Assembly (NCBI GenBank): GCA_963691815.1
Contig: OY829667.1
Span: 22,456,587-22,520,586, forward strand
Source of the DNA: Echiichthys vipera
Taxonomy: Eukaryota; Chordata; Actinopteri; Perciformes; Trachinidae
DNA length: 64,000 nt
Reading direction: 5' to 3'
Made by a program: the position numbers and the translations under genes. This document shows positions 22,801 through 36,700 of this stretch, piece after piece. Every line of letters begins with the position of its first letter. The first letter of the stretch is position 1. The notes below the pieces were generated by a model that saw only the letters and a program-made list of their open reading frames with translations, did no database searches and was not told the DNA's origin.

Positions 22801-25800
22801 CATGTAATGGTGACACTGCTTCTATATCGAACACATATTTGGCATTGTGTACAGAACATTTGCTGTCATTTTAGTCGACACATTGATAGTGATACATCTG
22901 TGATTAGATTCTATCAACCAATCACACAGCTGTTGATACCTGTAGCCCTCCTCTTTGGGCAGGACAACATCTCTGGGTGAAATATTAGTGAAGAGTCTGA
23001 CAGGAGACTGCTTCCGGCCTGTCTTCATGTGTTTATACAGAGGATGGTTGTCATAATCCACCTGGAAACAAAGCAAATATTGACTTTATTCTTTATGGTT
23101 CACAAGGAAAATGGTGGTTTACGTATAGCATATTCTATAAAAGAAGCTGCTTGCCATGGGATTGTGCCTTGATCTGAGTCACTGTGCTGTAGCTCCAGCT
23201 TTGAAAAAGGACATTTACACCCAACAATTAAAAATCTCAGTCAGTTGGAGACCTACAGTCAGGGTTCTAAATTAACACCCGCCAACTGCGCATTCAAATT
23301 CATTTTATTTTCACATTTTTTTAATTGAGGTTTGCAGATAGTCAAAAAAGAAAAAGTGCAACAGTTGTAAATAATAGTTAAAATAACTTACTAGCCAGTT
23401 AAACCGGTGATGTAGAATATGAGGCGTTACATGCATGAGACAAGCCTCTGTTCTCGGTCATTTATCGCTGTTGCTGTACTTCCCACAGTTCCCATGCACG
23501 CTGTGTCATAATGCTACGTTATGACGTTTCATACGCCCATTGGCTGTGCGCAGTTTGCAGTGAAACCAGCGTGAGAAACCATGGAAACATGTACAACAGA
23601 AGACACAAGGAAGAAGGAAAGAAGGAAAGGAGCCGAAGAAGGAAATTGGACTCAAAGAGAAGGGAGTTAGCTAACATTAGTGAAGTCAAAAATTCAGATT
23701 AAACTAAATAACTAAAGAGGAGGGAGTTAGCTAATGTTAGTAAAGTAAAGTCAAAAGTTCAGATGAAACTTAATGATTAAAGGGGAGGGAGTTAGCTAAC
23801 GTAAGTCAAGTCAAAACTTCAGATTAAACTAAATGACTAAAGAGGAGGGACTTACCTAACGTTAGTAAAGTAAAGTCAAAAGCTCAGATTACACTAAATG
23901 ACTACTGAGGAGGGAGTTAGCTAACGTTAGTAGGGATGCTCGATATTGGCTTTTCTGCCGATATCCGATATTTCGATATTGTCCAACTCTTAATTTATGA
24001 TACCGACATAACCCGATACCGATATATGCAGTCTTTTTACACCAAAATTGTTAGATAACAACATGACATATCACCTATTATGGAATTAACACATTATGCC
24101 TTATTTTATTGTGATGCCCACTGGATGCATACATAAAGGCAACACGGCTTTTCAAATGTAAACACTGTCTGTGCAAAATAAAAAGGTGAAAAAAGTGCAA
24201 GTCATTTATTTGTTTGTGTTTTTAGAGAGAATATTTTGCCTCAAATAACACTACAGACAATATCAAAACAAGGAAGATGTATATCTTCAGTCCAGAGTAG
24301 TAAACAAACACAGTCCTTTTTTTCCAGACTGAGTAACTGGCCATTCTTCTTGAGGTGGGTGATCAAATTTGATGTATTAAAGGAAGACGTGTCTAGCGTG
24401 TTGTTGTTGTTATACGTCATCAACCACGCGCCTGTAAACGTCCCATGTTGCATTAATGCAGACTCGTAAATGCTGAAGCCTACAGACAAACATCGGTTGT
24501 AAAAACCCAATACCAATAATTCCAGACACACGTTTATAAAGTAAAGTCAAAAATTCAGATGAAACTAAATGACTAAAGAGGGAGTTAATTTATGTTAGTA
24601 AAGTAAAATAAAAAGTTCAGATTAAACTAAATGACTGAAGGAGGGAGTGAGCTACAGCAGTAAATTCAAAAATTCAGATTAAACTAAATGCCTAAAGAGG
24701 AGAGAGTACGCTAACGTTAGTAAAGTCAAAAATTCAGATTAAACTAAATGACTAATGATGAGGGAGTTAGCGAACGTTAGTAAAGTAAGGTCAAAAATTC
24801 AGATTAAACTAAATGACTAAAGATGAGGGAGTAAGTTAATGTTAGTAAAGTCAAAGGTTCAAATTAAACTAAATGACTAATGAGGAGGGAGTTAGCTAAC
24901 GTTAGTAAAGTAAAAAATTCTGATTAAACTAAATCACAAATGAGGAGGGAGTTAGCTAACGTTAGTAAAATCAAAAATTCTGATTAAACGAAATGACTAA
25001 AAAGGAGGGAGTTAGTTGACGTAAGTAAAGTCAAAATTACAGCTTAAACTAAATGTCTAATGAGGAGGGAGTTAGCTAACGTTAGTAAAGTAAAGTTAAA
25101 AATTCAGATTAAACTAAATAACTAGTAACGTTAGCTCACTCCCTTTAAAGTCAAAAATTCTGATTAAACAAAATCCAGAATGAGGAGGGAGTTAGCCAAC
25201 GTTAAAATAAAGTCAAACATTCAGATTAAACTAAATGACTAAAGAGGATGGAGTTAGCTAATGTTAGTTAAGTCAAAAGTTCAGATTAAACTAAATGACT
25301 AAAGAGGAGGGAGTTAGCTAACGTTAGTAAAGTAAAGTCAAAAATTCAGATTAAACCAAATGACTAAAGGAGGGAGTTAATTTATGTTAGTAAAGTAAAA
25401 TAAAAAGTTCAGATTAAACTAAATGACTGAAGGAGGGAGTGAGCTACAGCAGTAAAGTCAAAAATTCAGATTAAACTAAATGCCTAAAGAGGTGGGAGTT
25501 AGCTAACGTTACTCAAGTCAAAAATTCTGATTAAACTAAATCACTTATGAGAAGGGAGTTAGCTAACGTCAGTAAAGTAAGGTCAAAAATTCAGATTAAA
25601 CTAAATGACTAAAGATGAGGGAGTTAGCCAACGTTAGTAAAGTAAAGTCAAAAATTCAGATTAAACTAAATGACTAAAAGAGGGAGTTAAATAAGGTTAG
25701 TAGAGTCAAAAATCAGATTAAACTAAATGACTAAAGAGGAGGGAGTTAGCGAACATTAGTAAAGTAAAGTCAAAAGTTCAGATCAAACTAAATCACTAAT

Positions 25801-28800
25801 GAGGAGGGAGTTAGCTAATGTTAGTAAAGTCAAAAATTCAGATCAAACTAAATCACTAATGAGGAGGGAGTTAGCTAATGTAAGTAAAGTCAAAAATTCA
25901 GATTAAACTAAATGCAGCAGGTTGGGACAGACTTAGAATTTATGAATTAATTTTAAACATGTCAATATACAAAATTAAATTAGTGTTACAAATAAGAGAA
26001 AAAAAAAACAAAAAACCAGTGACATATACAATTTATTCTGTCTGAAAAGGAGTGGGAAGAATTTTTCACTTATCCAGTCCTACCCATTTTCTTCAGGGGG
26101 GAGAGAAGAGGAAAGAGGCAGGGGATGAGGATATCGACAAGAAACGAAGAAAAGAAAATTGAATAGCTCACGGGTCGAGAATGGCTTGGATGGATGGATG
26201 GATGGATGGATGGATGGATGGATGGATGGATGGATGGATGGATGGATGGATGGATGGGTGGATGGATGGATGGATAGATGGATAGATGGATAGATGGATA
26301 GATGGATAGATGGATAGATAGATAGATAGATATACACAGATAGATAGATATACACAGACAGATGGATATACACACAGACAGATAGATAGATACTCAACTC
26401 AAACTTTATTTATAGAGCACATTTTAAATGACCAACGGACGACTAAAGTGCTGTACAGTTCAGTAAACAGTACAATACAATAAGAATATAAAATACACAT
26501 AACAATGAGTCCTTACTATTGGACTTTAAAAGGGATATACCAGCAAAACAGTGGAAAGAAACGGTGTGTTTAGCTAAGATGGATCCCAAGGGCAGCAAGT
26601 ACAGTAAAAATAGGATAGGGCCCAAAATGGAGCCTTGAGAGACTCCACAGGTGAGAGGGGCAGCATATAGATATAGATAGGGAGAGATGGAGAGATAGAT
26701 AGAGAGATAGAGAGATCGATCGCAAGCCTCAAATTAAATGTTTGCACTTTCTGTGTATATTTCGTTGTATGTATTGTACTTTATATGTGTTTTTCATGCC
26801 AACAATGTTGATAAAACCTCTTATCAAGTGGAAATTCTGATTGTCTGGTCACTTTCTAAAGTTTTTTCTTTTCTAAAAATACCAGCCATTGAGGGAGGGT
26901 CACGTGATGCGCTTGCACTGAGAGGATCGCTTTTGCCGACCTCCCGCTCCGTCAGCCGATAAAATTAATTTTTGACTGATAAACCTTAACATTTCCTGAC
27001 TATACTTGCTGGGGAACATGTCCAACACTAAAGGGAATACTTCTCGAGTTGTCCCCGCGTCACAAATACCCGAGCGAACCGTAACTCGTAAAGACAAAAA
27101 AAAGTTACTCGCGGCTAACACAGAAGCTAACATGGAAGATGGCAGCAGCACGTCGTTTGAGGAAAACGTAGCTAACACCGTTTCCAACACAGTTACCAAA
27201 GAGATTAGCGCTCTCATGGAACGGAAGTTTACAGAGCTGCATTCTACTCTGGACAAACTAAGCCGATGTGTGGAAGACAACACAAAGCGGATCGCTGAGA
27301 CTGAAGCCCGCGTTTCCGACGGCGAGGACCGCACAGCTTCTCTGGAGAACAAGCTAGCTGAACTTGAAAAAAAAGTGAAGATATTAACCGACCGAGCCGA
27401 GGACAGCGAAAACAGGAGCCGCAGAGATAACATACGAATCATGGGCCTCAAGGAAGGCACAGAGGGGAACCAGGCTGTCAGGTTTTTTGAGACCTGGCTT
27501 CCAGATACACTGGGTCTGGAGACCAAACGAGGCTCCATTTAGATTGACCGAGCACACAGAGCCTTAGGTCCGCCGAAGAAAAATTACAATCGACCTGTCA
27601 TCATAAAGTTACACACTTTAGTGACAAACAACGGATCCTTTCTGCTGTCCGGGAGAAACGAGAAGTCACCTACCAAGGAGACAAGATCTACATCCGTCAG
27701 GACCTATCACCCCAGGTGAGGGAAGCCCGACGTCAGTTCAACAGTGTTTGTGACCGTCTCATCCAGAAAGGGCTGCGGTTCCAGATGCGCTACCCGGCCA
27801 ACTTATGCTTCACCCTGGACGGCGAGGACCACTCCTTCAAAAACCCACGTGAAGCTGAGGTTTTTCTGAGCAGAAGCGTCTAACCCCGGCCACAAGATAT
27901 TGATGACACTTAAGTGTTTAACACGGTCTACACAGCAGACAGAAATTAAACTCTTGCCGAATGGAAGATGAACAGTTCATAATCCACCCCGGTGTGGACC
28001 TCATCGCTTGGAGTTTACTTTCAGAGCAACAATACATGCTCAGGTAATTTGCCTACGTTCTTTTTTCTCTTTTTTTTTTCTTCTCTCTCCCAGTATTGAA
28101 TTATTTCTTGAGACTATATGCTTCAATCACAGGACGTGATTCATGATCAGCTGTCGGCTGCGGGGCGGGGGGGTTGCGGAGAACAGGCATCAGTAGTGGG
28201 ATGCATGTGTACATTCCTGCGGCTGGTGTGTTCGTTTCTCTCACAGGTGGGAGGATACCTCTCTGCTTCACCTGCCCTAAGACTCTTAACGCCTTTTTAA
28301 GGATGTTCTTTGTTATTGTTTTTTCGTTTGGGGGGCTCTATTTTGTTCAGAGTTTCGAGCCTCAATTTTGGGAGGGGTTTTTACAGACAGCAGTAACTAT
28401 TGTATTCTTTTCTTGTATGTTTGGCTTCAGTCCTTTATTAACTACCATATCAGACACTGCCTTTTTCTTCTCTGTTTCATGGATAGCTGCATAGAACACT
28501 TACTGTATAGAGGTAACCCTACATGAGTGATCTTAAGATTGTTTCACTTAATGTAAAGGGCATTAACCATGTCATCAAATGCCAGAAAATCCTATCCTTC
28601 CTTAAAAAAGAAAGATGCCAAATTGCCTTTCTCCAAGAGACCCACCTTATAGACCTAGAACATATAAAATTGAGGAGAAGCTGGGTGGGTCAGGTATTTT
28701 ATTCGTCTTATAATTCTAAAAGCCGAGGTGTTGCAATTCTTCTACATCGCTCCCTGCCTTTTACTCTTGACAAAACATTATCAGATAAAGAGGGACGTTA

Positions 28801-31800
28801 TGTAATTATATCTGGCTATCTTTATGGAGAACATGTAGTTTTTGGTTGTATATATGCACCAACAATATACGAGGCCTCTTTCATTCCACAGCTTATTTCA
28901 GATTTAGCAACATTTTCTTCTCCATATTTACTTCTAGGGGGCGACCTTAACTGTGCTTTTAACCCAAATATTGATTTACCCCCCCCCCCCCCCAATCTAC
29001 TCTCTCTAAGAAAAGTGCAAAAATGGGTGACTTTTGTAAAGATTTAGATCTATATGATACTTGGAGGGTGCTACACCCCTTAGATAAAGACTACACATTC
29101 TTCTCAATCCCCCACCAGGTTTCTTCTAGAATAGATTACTTTTTATCTTCAAGAACAATTTTGAACAGAATACTGAACTGCACAATTGAGACCAAGTTTC
29201 TCTCTGACCACTCCCCCATCAGTGTAACTATCTCTCCTCCTTATAGAGATCCTGCTTGCAGACACTGGAGGCTTGACCCTACCCTTCTAAGTAACCACTC
29301 TGTTACAGAATATATTACATCTGAATGGCGACAGTACATCTCTATAAATAAAACCCCAGATATCAGTCCTTCTACGCTGTGGGAAGCCGGCAAAGCATAT
29401 ATACGTGGGGCTATTATATCGTATACGTCAGCACAGAAGAAAGACGCCCTTAAAAGACAGTTAGATTTAGAGAAGACAATAGATAATCTAGAAGCTCAGT
29501 TTAAGATATCTCATAGCAGCCCTCTTGCTAAACAGCTGGATGCAGCCCGCTCTGCTTTGAATCAGCTCTTAACCAGGAAGGCAGAGACACAGATTTTTTT
29601 TGCTAAACACAGACTATTTGAATCAGGCAACAAACCAGGCCGATTACTGGCCCGCCTTGCCCGAGGTAAAACCGATCCCAATGTAATCCCATCCCTTATA
29701 GACAAAAATGGGATGAGATGCCTCAAATCATCTGATATAAATGAAGTAATGAAACTGTTCTATAAAGACCTCTATAGCTCTGAATGTACATCCTCTTCTG
29801 AGGCTAGAACAACATTTCTTAACAAGATAAAATTACCGTCTCTTTCAGACGCACAGAAGGCAGAGCTATGCAAACCAATTACTAAAGAAGAAGTCTTACA
29901 AGCCATACACACTCTTAAGGGAGGCAAGGCTCCGGGACCGGACGGTTTCGGCCCAGAATTTTACAAAACATTCAGACAAGAAATAGTTGGTCCCTTAACG
30001 GACATGTATTCAGATTCCTTTAATAGGGGTTGTCTCCCCCCCCCCGTTAAACACAGCTAATATCTCGGTTACCTTAAAGAGGGATAAGCCATCTGACATA
30101 TGTGGTTCCTATAGGCCGATCAGTCTGATTCCTGTAGACAGCAAAATACTGTCAAAACTCTTAGCCGGACGCCTAGAAAAATTACTCCCCACTCTTATAA
30201 ATCCAGATCAGTCGGGCTTTGTTTATGGACGCTATTCAGCTAGCAATGTAAGAAGGTTCTTGAATATTGTACAATTTACCTCTCAATATAAACAGAAGGC
30301 TCTGGCCATTTCTCTAGATGCAGAAAAGGCTTTCGATAGGGTTGAGTGGGGCTATTTGTTTGACATCTTGGGGAGATTTGGCCTGGGGGGGGACTTCCTT
30401 AAATGGATCCAAACCATATATCACTCACCTACAGCTGTTGTTATAACTAACGGGCGACGTTCCGAACCCTTCCCAATAGCAAGGGGTGTACGCCAAGGGT
30501 GCCCCCTCAGCCCACTCCTCTTTGCCTTAGCTTTAGAACCTTTAGCTGAAACTATTCGACTCCATACCGATGTAAAGGGAATAACAATAGGACATGAGGA
30601 ACATAAAATTGCATTATACGCAGACGATATCCTTTTGTTTTTATCCTCTCCTCAGCTTTCAACTTCCACAATTATAGATATCTTCAATAGGTTTAGTAAT
30701 ATATCTGGCTATAAAATACATTTTAATAAATCTGAAGCTATGCCACTGGGAACCCTAGTTATTACAGATGTTCAGGAAAACTTTCCTTTCAGGTGGTCAA
30801 GATCTGGCTTCACCTATTTAGGGATAAAGGTGTCCTCGGACCTGAGAGATCTGCAAAAACTGAACTTTACCCCTATATGTACCTCAGTCAAAAGAGACCT
30901 GGAGCGATGGCAGAATTTACCCCTATCCCTGTTCGGTCGAATCAGTCTCATTAAGATGAATGTGCTCCCTCGACTCCTATACCCTTTACAAATGCTCCCA
31001 TTATATCTGTCCAAAAAAATTTACCTAGATTTAGAGAAGGCGTTATCCAAATTTATCTGGCAAGGCAAAAAACCTAGGCAGAGGCTTAAGATATTACAAT
31101 TACCTACAGACACAGGTGGTCTCTCTATGCCCAATATGCTGTTTTATAATTGGGCCTGCCATGCACGCCACTTCTGGCGGTGGTTACATTCATATATTAA
31201 GAGAGAGACCTGTATTGATTCTTGGGCCCACCACCCTCATTCCCTATGGAGTTTAATCACTTGTGACGCAAATAAAATAAATCCAGAAATAAAATGTAAT
31301 CCCATTATCTATAACAGTATTAGGATATGGCGTGATATATCCAAATACCTGGGAAGAAGAAGTACAAAATCTTTACTGTCTCCCATAACCAACAACCCTG
31401 ACTTTCCTGCAGGTGTTAACTCACCTACATTCCTTTCTTGGAGGGACAAGGGAATCCACGTAATCGGCGATCTAATGAGGGATAACACTTTTCTATCTTT
31501 CCAACAGTTACAAGAAACATTCAATATCCCCAAACAGCACTTTTTTGGGTATCTACAGATTAGATATTTTGTATCCTCACGGACCGCCTCTTTTTCTACC
31601 AACATCTCTTATAGTGATGTCGAGAGATTTCTCCTAGAGCGCAAAAATAGAAAACATTTTATAGCATCATTTTGTTCGCTTCTGGGCTCTTCTGTCACTT
31701 ACCTTTTACCAGACATCTCACATAGATGGGAAAAAGACTTGAACAACGAATATCTAGAAGATGACTGGCTGTCAGCTATACACCTGATCAAGTCTACATC

Positions 31801-33194
31801 TACCTGTAACCGGTTAAGAGAAACTCAGTACAAGATACTTCACAGGCTGCATATTACTCCTATTATTTTAAATAAAATTGACCACTCCATTTCTCCTCTA
31901 TGTACCAAGTGGAGAGTACCAAGTACCAAGTACCAACTTGGAAAGGGGAACATACTTTCATTATTTTTGGGAATGTAAACTGATCTCCAGATTCTGGTCA
32001 CTTATCTCAAAGGTACTCAGTGGTATATTTAAGATAAAAATTAAAAAAGATCCAGGGGTTTTCCTCCTAGGCCTGCCCTCTAGGGACCTACATCTCACTG
32101 CATCACATTATAAGCTTTTTGAAAAGCTCCTTCTTGCTGCCCGAAAATGTATCCTGCAAAACTGGACCAAACCTCTTCCACCTACTGTCACCTTTTGGTA
32201 TAGAGAGATCTTTAATACCCTCCCTCATGAAAGGTTGGAAGCTGTTGTGAAGGGCAAAGATGAGTTATTTTTAAAAGTCTGGACACCCTTTTTAGATGAT
32301 ATACCTGTAGATCTGAAAATTCTGCTAATGATGGGCAGACAGTTTTCTGAGTGGAAAAGGACTCCCCCTGTGTGGGGACAATAGGCTACTGATGATTGTT
32401 TACTCTTAACTCGTAGTTAGGTACTGACTGGAATCAAACCAGAACTGTAATTATTTTTCATTTAAATTTAATTTCATCTAATTTAATTTACATGTATTTT
32501 AATTTATTTTTGGTATTTCTGATCATTTAATTATATATTTCATTTTATTTAGTTATTTTACTTACTTATTTTAATGTTATGAATATCACAGCACTGGTAA
32601 ATGTAACTACTTTTTTTTTTCTTTTTCTCTTTTTTTTTTTTTTTTCTTTCTCTCTTCTTGTATAACTTTGTATTACATTTGCTGTCTGGTGGGTGGGATG
32701 GGGTTTTGTTTCTGTGTTTTGTATTGTTTATGTTTGAAAAACAATAAAATGTGTTTAAAAAAAAAAAAAAAAAAAAATACCAGCCAAATTGGCTGGAAAT
32801 TACAAAAGTTAATTTAGAACCCTGCCTAAAGCCCTGTTAAACTCTTCCACATGAACAGTCTCCCGCTTGCGGAGGTGCACTACTCGTCCAGAATCTTCTC
32901 AGTTTGAGTGAAAACATGTGTTTGTGAAGTACTGAGCATACAAGTAGTGTTGCTTTCGTCAACGAAAATGATGACGAAATATCTTCGTCAACGAACCTCT
33001 ATCACGTGACAAAAACTAGATGAGACAAAACGAAAATGCTGGGCATGTGACGATGACTAAGACTGAATATATAATGCAATTTCATTACCGAATAAAAACG
33101 AGACAAAATGTCTCTTCATTTTCGTTGACGAAAACGAGAAGAAATGTCTCTTCATTTTCGTTGACGAAAACGAGACGAAATAACGTTGTTTTAG

Positions 33195-33242
<48 letters not shown>

Positions 33243-33678
33243 TTGTAGTTTTCTCCTAGTCTCGCGTCTGGGCGACGTCACTTCCTCAATCCCCACATGC
33301 GCATTATTTGGATTCTGAAGCTGCCGCTGCTATGGGTCAGCGTTAGCGTTAGGGTTAACGACAACTAAAGAAACATGAGAACAAAGTGTGGAACCAGCCG
33401 GGGGGCGTGTTTGGGAGCAAAAGAAGAAACACTTTCATAACATAGACGTGGAAAGCAAAACGGAATGTGTTGTGGAAAAAGAAAGGGGAAAATGCGACCA
33501 CAAAATCACAGGAAAAAACACCACGGCTCTTAAGAGACACCCCAGGGCATCCCATAATGATATTTAGTTAAGTCAAGACATAGCGTAACGATACTTTCTG
33601 TTTTATTAAGCTCATGCTACATGAGGCTACGGTTAATGTGTCGGGTTTTAACCCTAGCTTTGGCGTTAGCCACTGGAG

Positions 33679-33717
<39 letters not shown>

Positions 33718-36700
33718 TTTGTGTGAGAGAGACTAGCGTGTGTGTGCGTGTGTGTGAGAGAGACTAGCGTGTTTGTGAGAGAGACTAGTGTGTGTGTGTG
33801 TGTGTGTGCGCGCACATGCGCGCGTGGCTAGCGTGTGTAGCGTGTGTACATGTATTTATTTGTGAGAGAGTGTAAAGTGTGTTTTTAGTTCCTACCTGAC
33901 TGACTCACTCTATAAGTGCACTAAACTTCCCCTTGTTGGCCAAATACTTTCACTAGTTTTGTATTTCACAGAGCAAATCACACTGAACTGAATTTGGCAT
34001 CAACATAAATTGGATTACTTATTCTAGACTTGTACATGCTGTAAACTAAAGATATCTGCATGGGTTTGGCTCAAGGAAATGTTGGTTTTTGTCAATACTA
34101 CTAGGTACTTTTATCATATTAAATATAATTGCATCACTAAAAAGAGACTAATATACAATTTTCTTTGACTAAAACTAGACTAAAATGTCATAAGTTTTAG
34201 TCGACTAAAACTAGACTAAAATGCTCAGACTTTTAGTCGACTAAAACTAGACTAGACTAAAAGTAAAACAGGCCGCCAAAAACAACACTACATGCAAGTG
34301 GATAAACAAGACTACTGCACAAGTTTTGTTAGAGTTTGTAATTTGATGGTATATGTGGAGCCCTCTTTCTTTATGCATAAGACTTTGCTATTTTTTGGGG
34401 ATTCTCCGTTCACCGGGGAAGCATGAGACAAAAAAGGTTTCCTCTATGAATTCAAGGCAACACTTGGTGAGTAACTGATATACAAATTATCATTATGAAG
34501 GTGAAGTATTCCTTTAAAATGAAACAAAATGGTCCCACACTGGTACTGTACTGCATGATTCCTGAAAGTAAAGCTCTTCAGCTCTTTTCAACAATATCCG
34601 TCTGGTAATTATTTCTCTCTAAACCAATGGCTATAAGTGATGCCTACCTGGTAGTCCAGCATCATGAATGAGGGGAGACACTCCAAGATGCGTGGCTCAA
34701 AGAAATATGGGAAGATCCACATCATGGGCATGTCAGCATCACTGCTGTCTGCTGACAAAAATACATGGGTGTTAGTGTCAAACACTGGAACATGACTTTT
34801 TTTAATACAAACAGACTAAAAGTAGCACAATCATTCAAATATTTTGTATCTTAATGGAACTTGTTGATATAAAAGGTTTAAGCTACACTGATCAATACTT
34901 TTAGATGGACAATGGATCAAATGTGTCATGTGAAAGGGGCCTGTTGTTTAATGAACCCACAGAGAATTATCAGCCGACAATTTGGGGTAAACGACTTCTT
35001 TTGTTGCCCTTAGTGGCCCGAAAATACATTCATATATAATTATTATATTTTAACATTATTTCACACTCACTATTAACCATTATTGACACTTAAATGTCCT
35101 GTCTTTTTGTTTTTATTTTTAAGATACCTTAATGCAAAAATAATTCCTCTTGTGGACCCACAAAGATCAGACGTACAGATAGCAGGGTGGTGAGCTATCA
35201 TTGAGGATTATATGAAAAATGACATTGACCATAACTCTGCAGCTTCCTCCACGTCTGTGAGATCAGAGAGAAACTATTTGCCAGGGGCTTCACCAGGCCA
35301 CCGAACGGAGGGTCGGCCACCATCACCACCTTCTGCCCGCCACACTCTCTGAGGAAGGCCAGCAGAACCGCACTGGAAGCCTGAGAACATGAGACAGAGC
35401 TTTATTTTATTAAAGTGGAAATCACATATATACTGTAGAATAATTGTTTGAACGCTTACCTCTCCATTGAAAAAGTGATGGTTGAACATGTTGTAGTGAC
35501 AGAATTCATCCTGGCTGTAGAACTGAGCATATCTGAAACATGAAAACACTGTTGTTCAGCATTAAGGATTCAGAATTCAGACAACTTTCTTTTTTGCGCT
35601 GTTATTTCACCTTGCTACCTGTTCTGTTCATTCTGTGGAGTTCTGTCAAGCTTATGATGTTGTTCTTCTATCGATGACAGTAGACTACAGATATACATTC
35701 AACTTTTAGCTAATTCTGGCATTTTTAACCCATGTATGATCATGTGTCTTATTGCCCCCTTCCTTAAATAAACTGAATTGAATTTTTTTTTTTTGCTTTT
35801 CTTCTATTTCCCATTAACAGCAGGCCCAAAAAAAAGAGCAAGTTTGAACTTATCAACGGTACAGTATGAAAAGACAGGGGAGCGTCAAGTGTGTATCCAG
35901 GTAACAGTAAGGTGTGTGACTGTGTGCTGCAGGCTGAAGCTTGTAGGGAACATACCCTCGTTGCACATTATTTAAGGAATCCAACAGCAGAGACACAGCG
36001 CAAAGAGACCTCAGGTAAGAAACACTACAAAAACAGTATTAAATAAAGCGAAGAGAATACAGTTTACACTGTATTTGAATATGTATTATGAATATATTGC
36101 AGTTGTAGAGATGCAAAGGTCTAAAGATTGATTTCCCAGGGAACTGTTTGACTGAAAAACTTGCAAAATATGCCTAAATTGAATGCTTAACATGCAGAAA
36201 GCTGTGAGAAAGGTTTACTTTTTCAGTGGTTCTATTTTTTTTAGTAAAACTGCAGAGAAAACAAGATCATGTGTCCTGGACAGGGTTTTTGCAAAAAAAA
36301 AAAATGGCATGGGCTACAAGTTCTCACAGATTTTCCAAAAACCCGAAGAACAGGTTTACCCAGCAAACACAGCTATAACAAATATACAGAAAATGCTTTA
36401 GACGGTGCAAAGGGAGAACATGTATCAGGAAGAGGTTTTATACATGGCTGTTGTTTTGTTCAGTCCTCAGAAATGGCAGAAAAAGCAGCAGCATCGGTTT
36501 GTAAGGGCCAGTCAACAGTGGCTCAGGCAGCACCCTCTGCAGCCACCCAGACTGCACTGCAGGACGGACTGAGCTTCACTCCGCTGGACTCAAACAGCAG
36601 CAGGGTTGTTCAGCCTTTCCCTCGTTCTCCAAAACTACTGAAGAAGATGGCCAAAGCTGGACAGCTGTCTCAAGTAAACATGAGTGTGGTGAAGCACACT

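Larger units (their letters stand above)
26889..32772 (+). mobile_element. Full-length L1 LINE in zcchc4 intron 8, 14-bp TSD
   Basis: A complete L1 structure: a short 5' UTR starting GAGGGAGGG, ORF1, a long inter-ORF spacer, ORF2, a 3' UTR with AATAAA near 32742 and a poly(A) tail. The duplicated target AAAAATACCAGCCA occurs at 26875-26888 and again at 32773-32786 after the tail. The insertion is antisense to zcchc4. ORF1 and ORF2 carry a few disabling changes, two of them in poly-C tracts. Confidence 0.95.
32945..34290. mobile_element. hAT-type non-autonomous transposon with 8-bp TSD
   Basis: The termini TAGTGTTG (32945) and CAACACTA (ending 34290) are inverted. Flanking octamers CATACAAG (32937-32944) and CATGCAAG (34291-34298) differ at one position, as expected for an aged hAT duplication. 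Internal GTCGACTAAAACTAGACTAAA motifs at the right and CGTCAACGAAAA motifs at the left are subterminal repeats. No transposase is visible. It contains TTA and TG microsatellites. Confidence 0.8.

Noticed and set aside
22822..23076. 84-codon frame treated as a stand-alone gene
   Set aside because: It is zcchc4 exon 9 read through into its intron; the donor at 22940 ends the coding part.
23640..25914. CRISPR-like array of regular repeats
   Set aside because: Units are contiguous and have no unique spacers; this is a minisatellite in a eukaryotic intron.
26070..26397. 100-codon frames rich in IHPS and YLSI on the minus strand
   Set aside because: Pure translation of the GGAT/GATA microsatellite.
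26900..27538. 212-codon open frame on the minus strand opposite L1 ORF1
   Set aside because: Antisense shadow of ORF1; no domain and no conserved start.
33020..33296. Frames with poly-Tyr or poly-Asn stretches
   Set aside because: They cross the TTA repeat inside the hAT-type MITE and have no domain.
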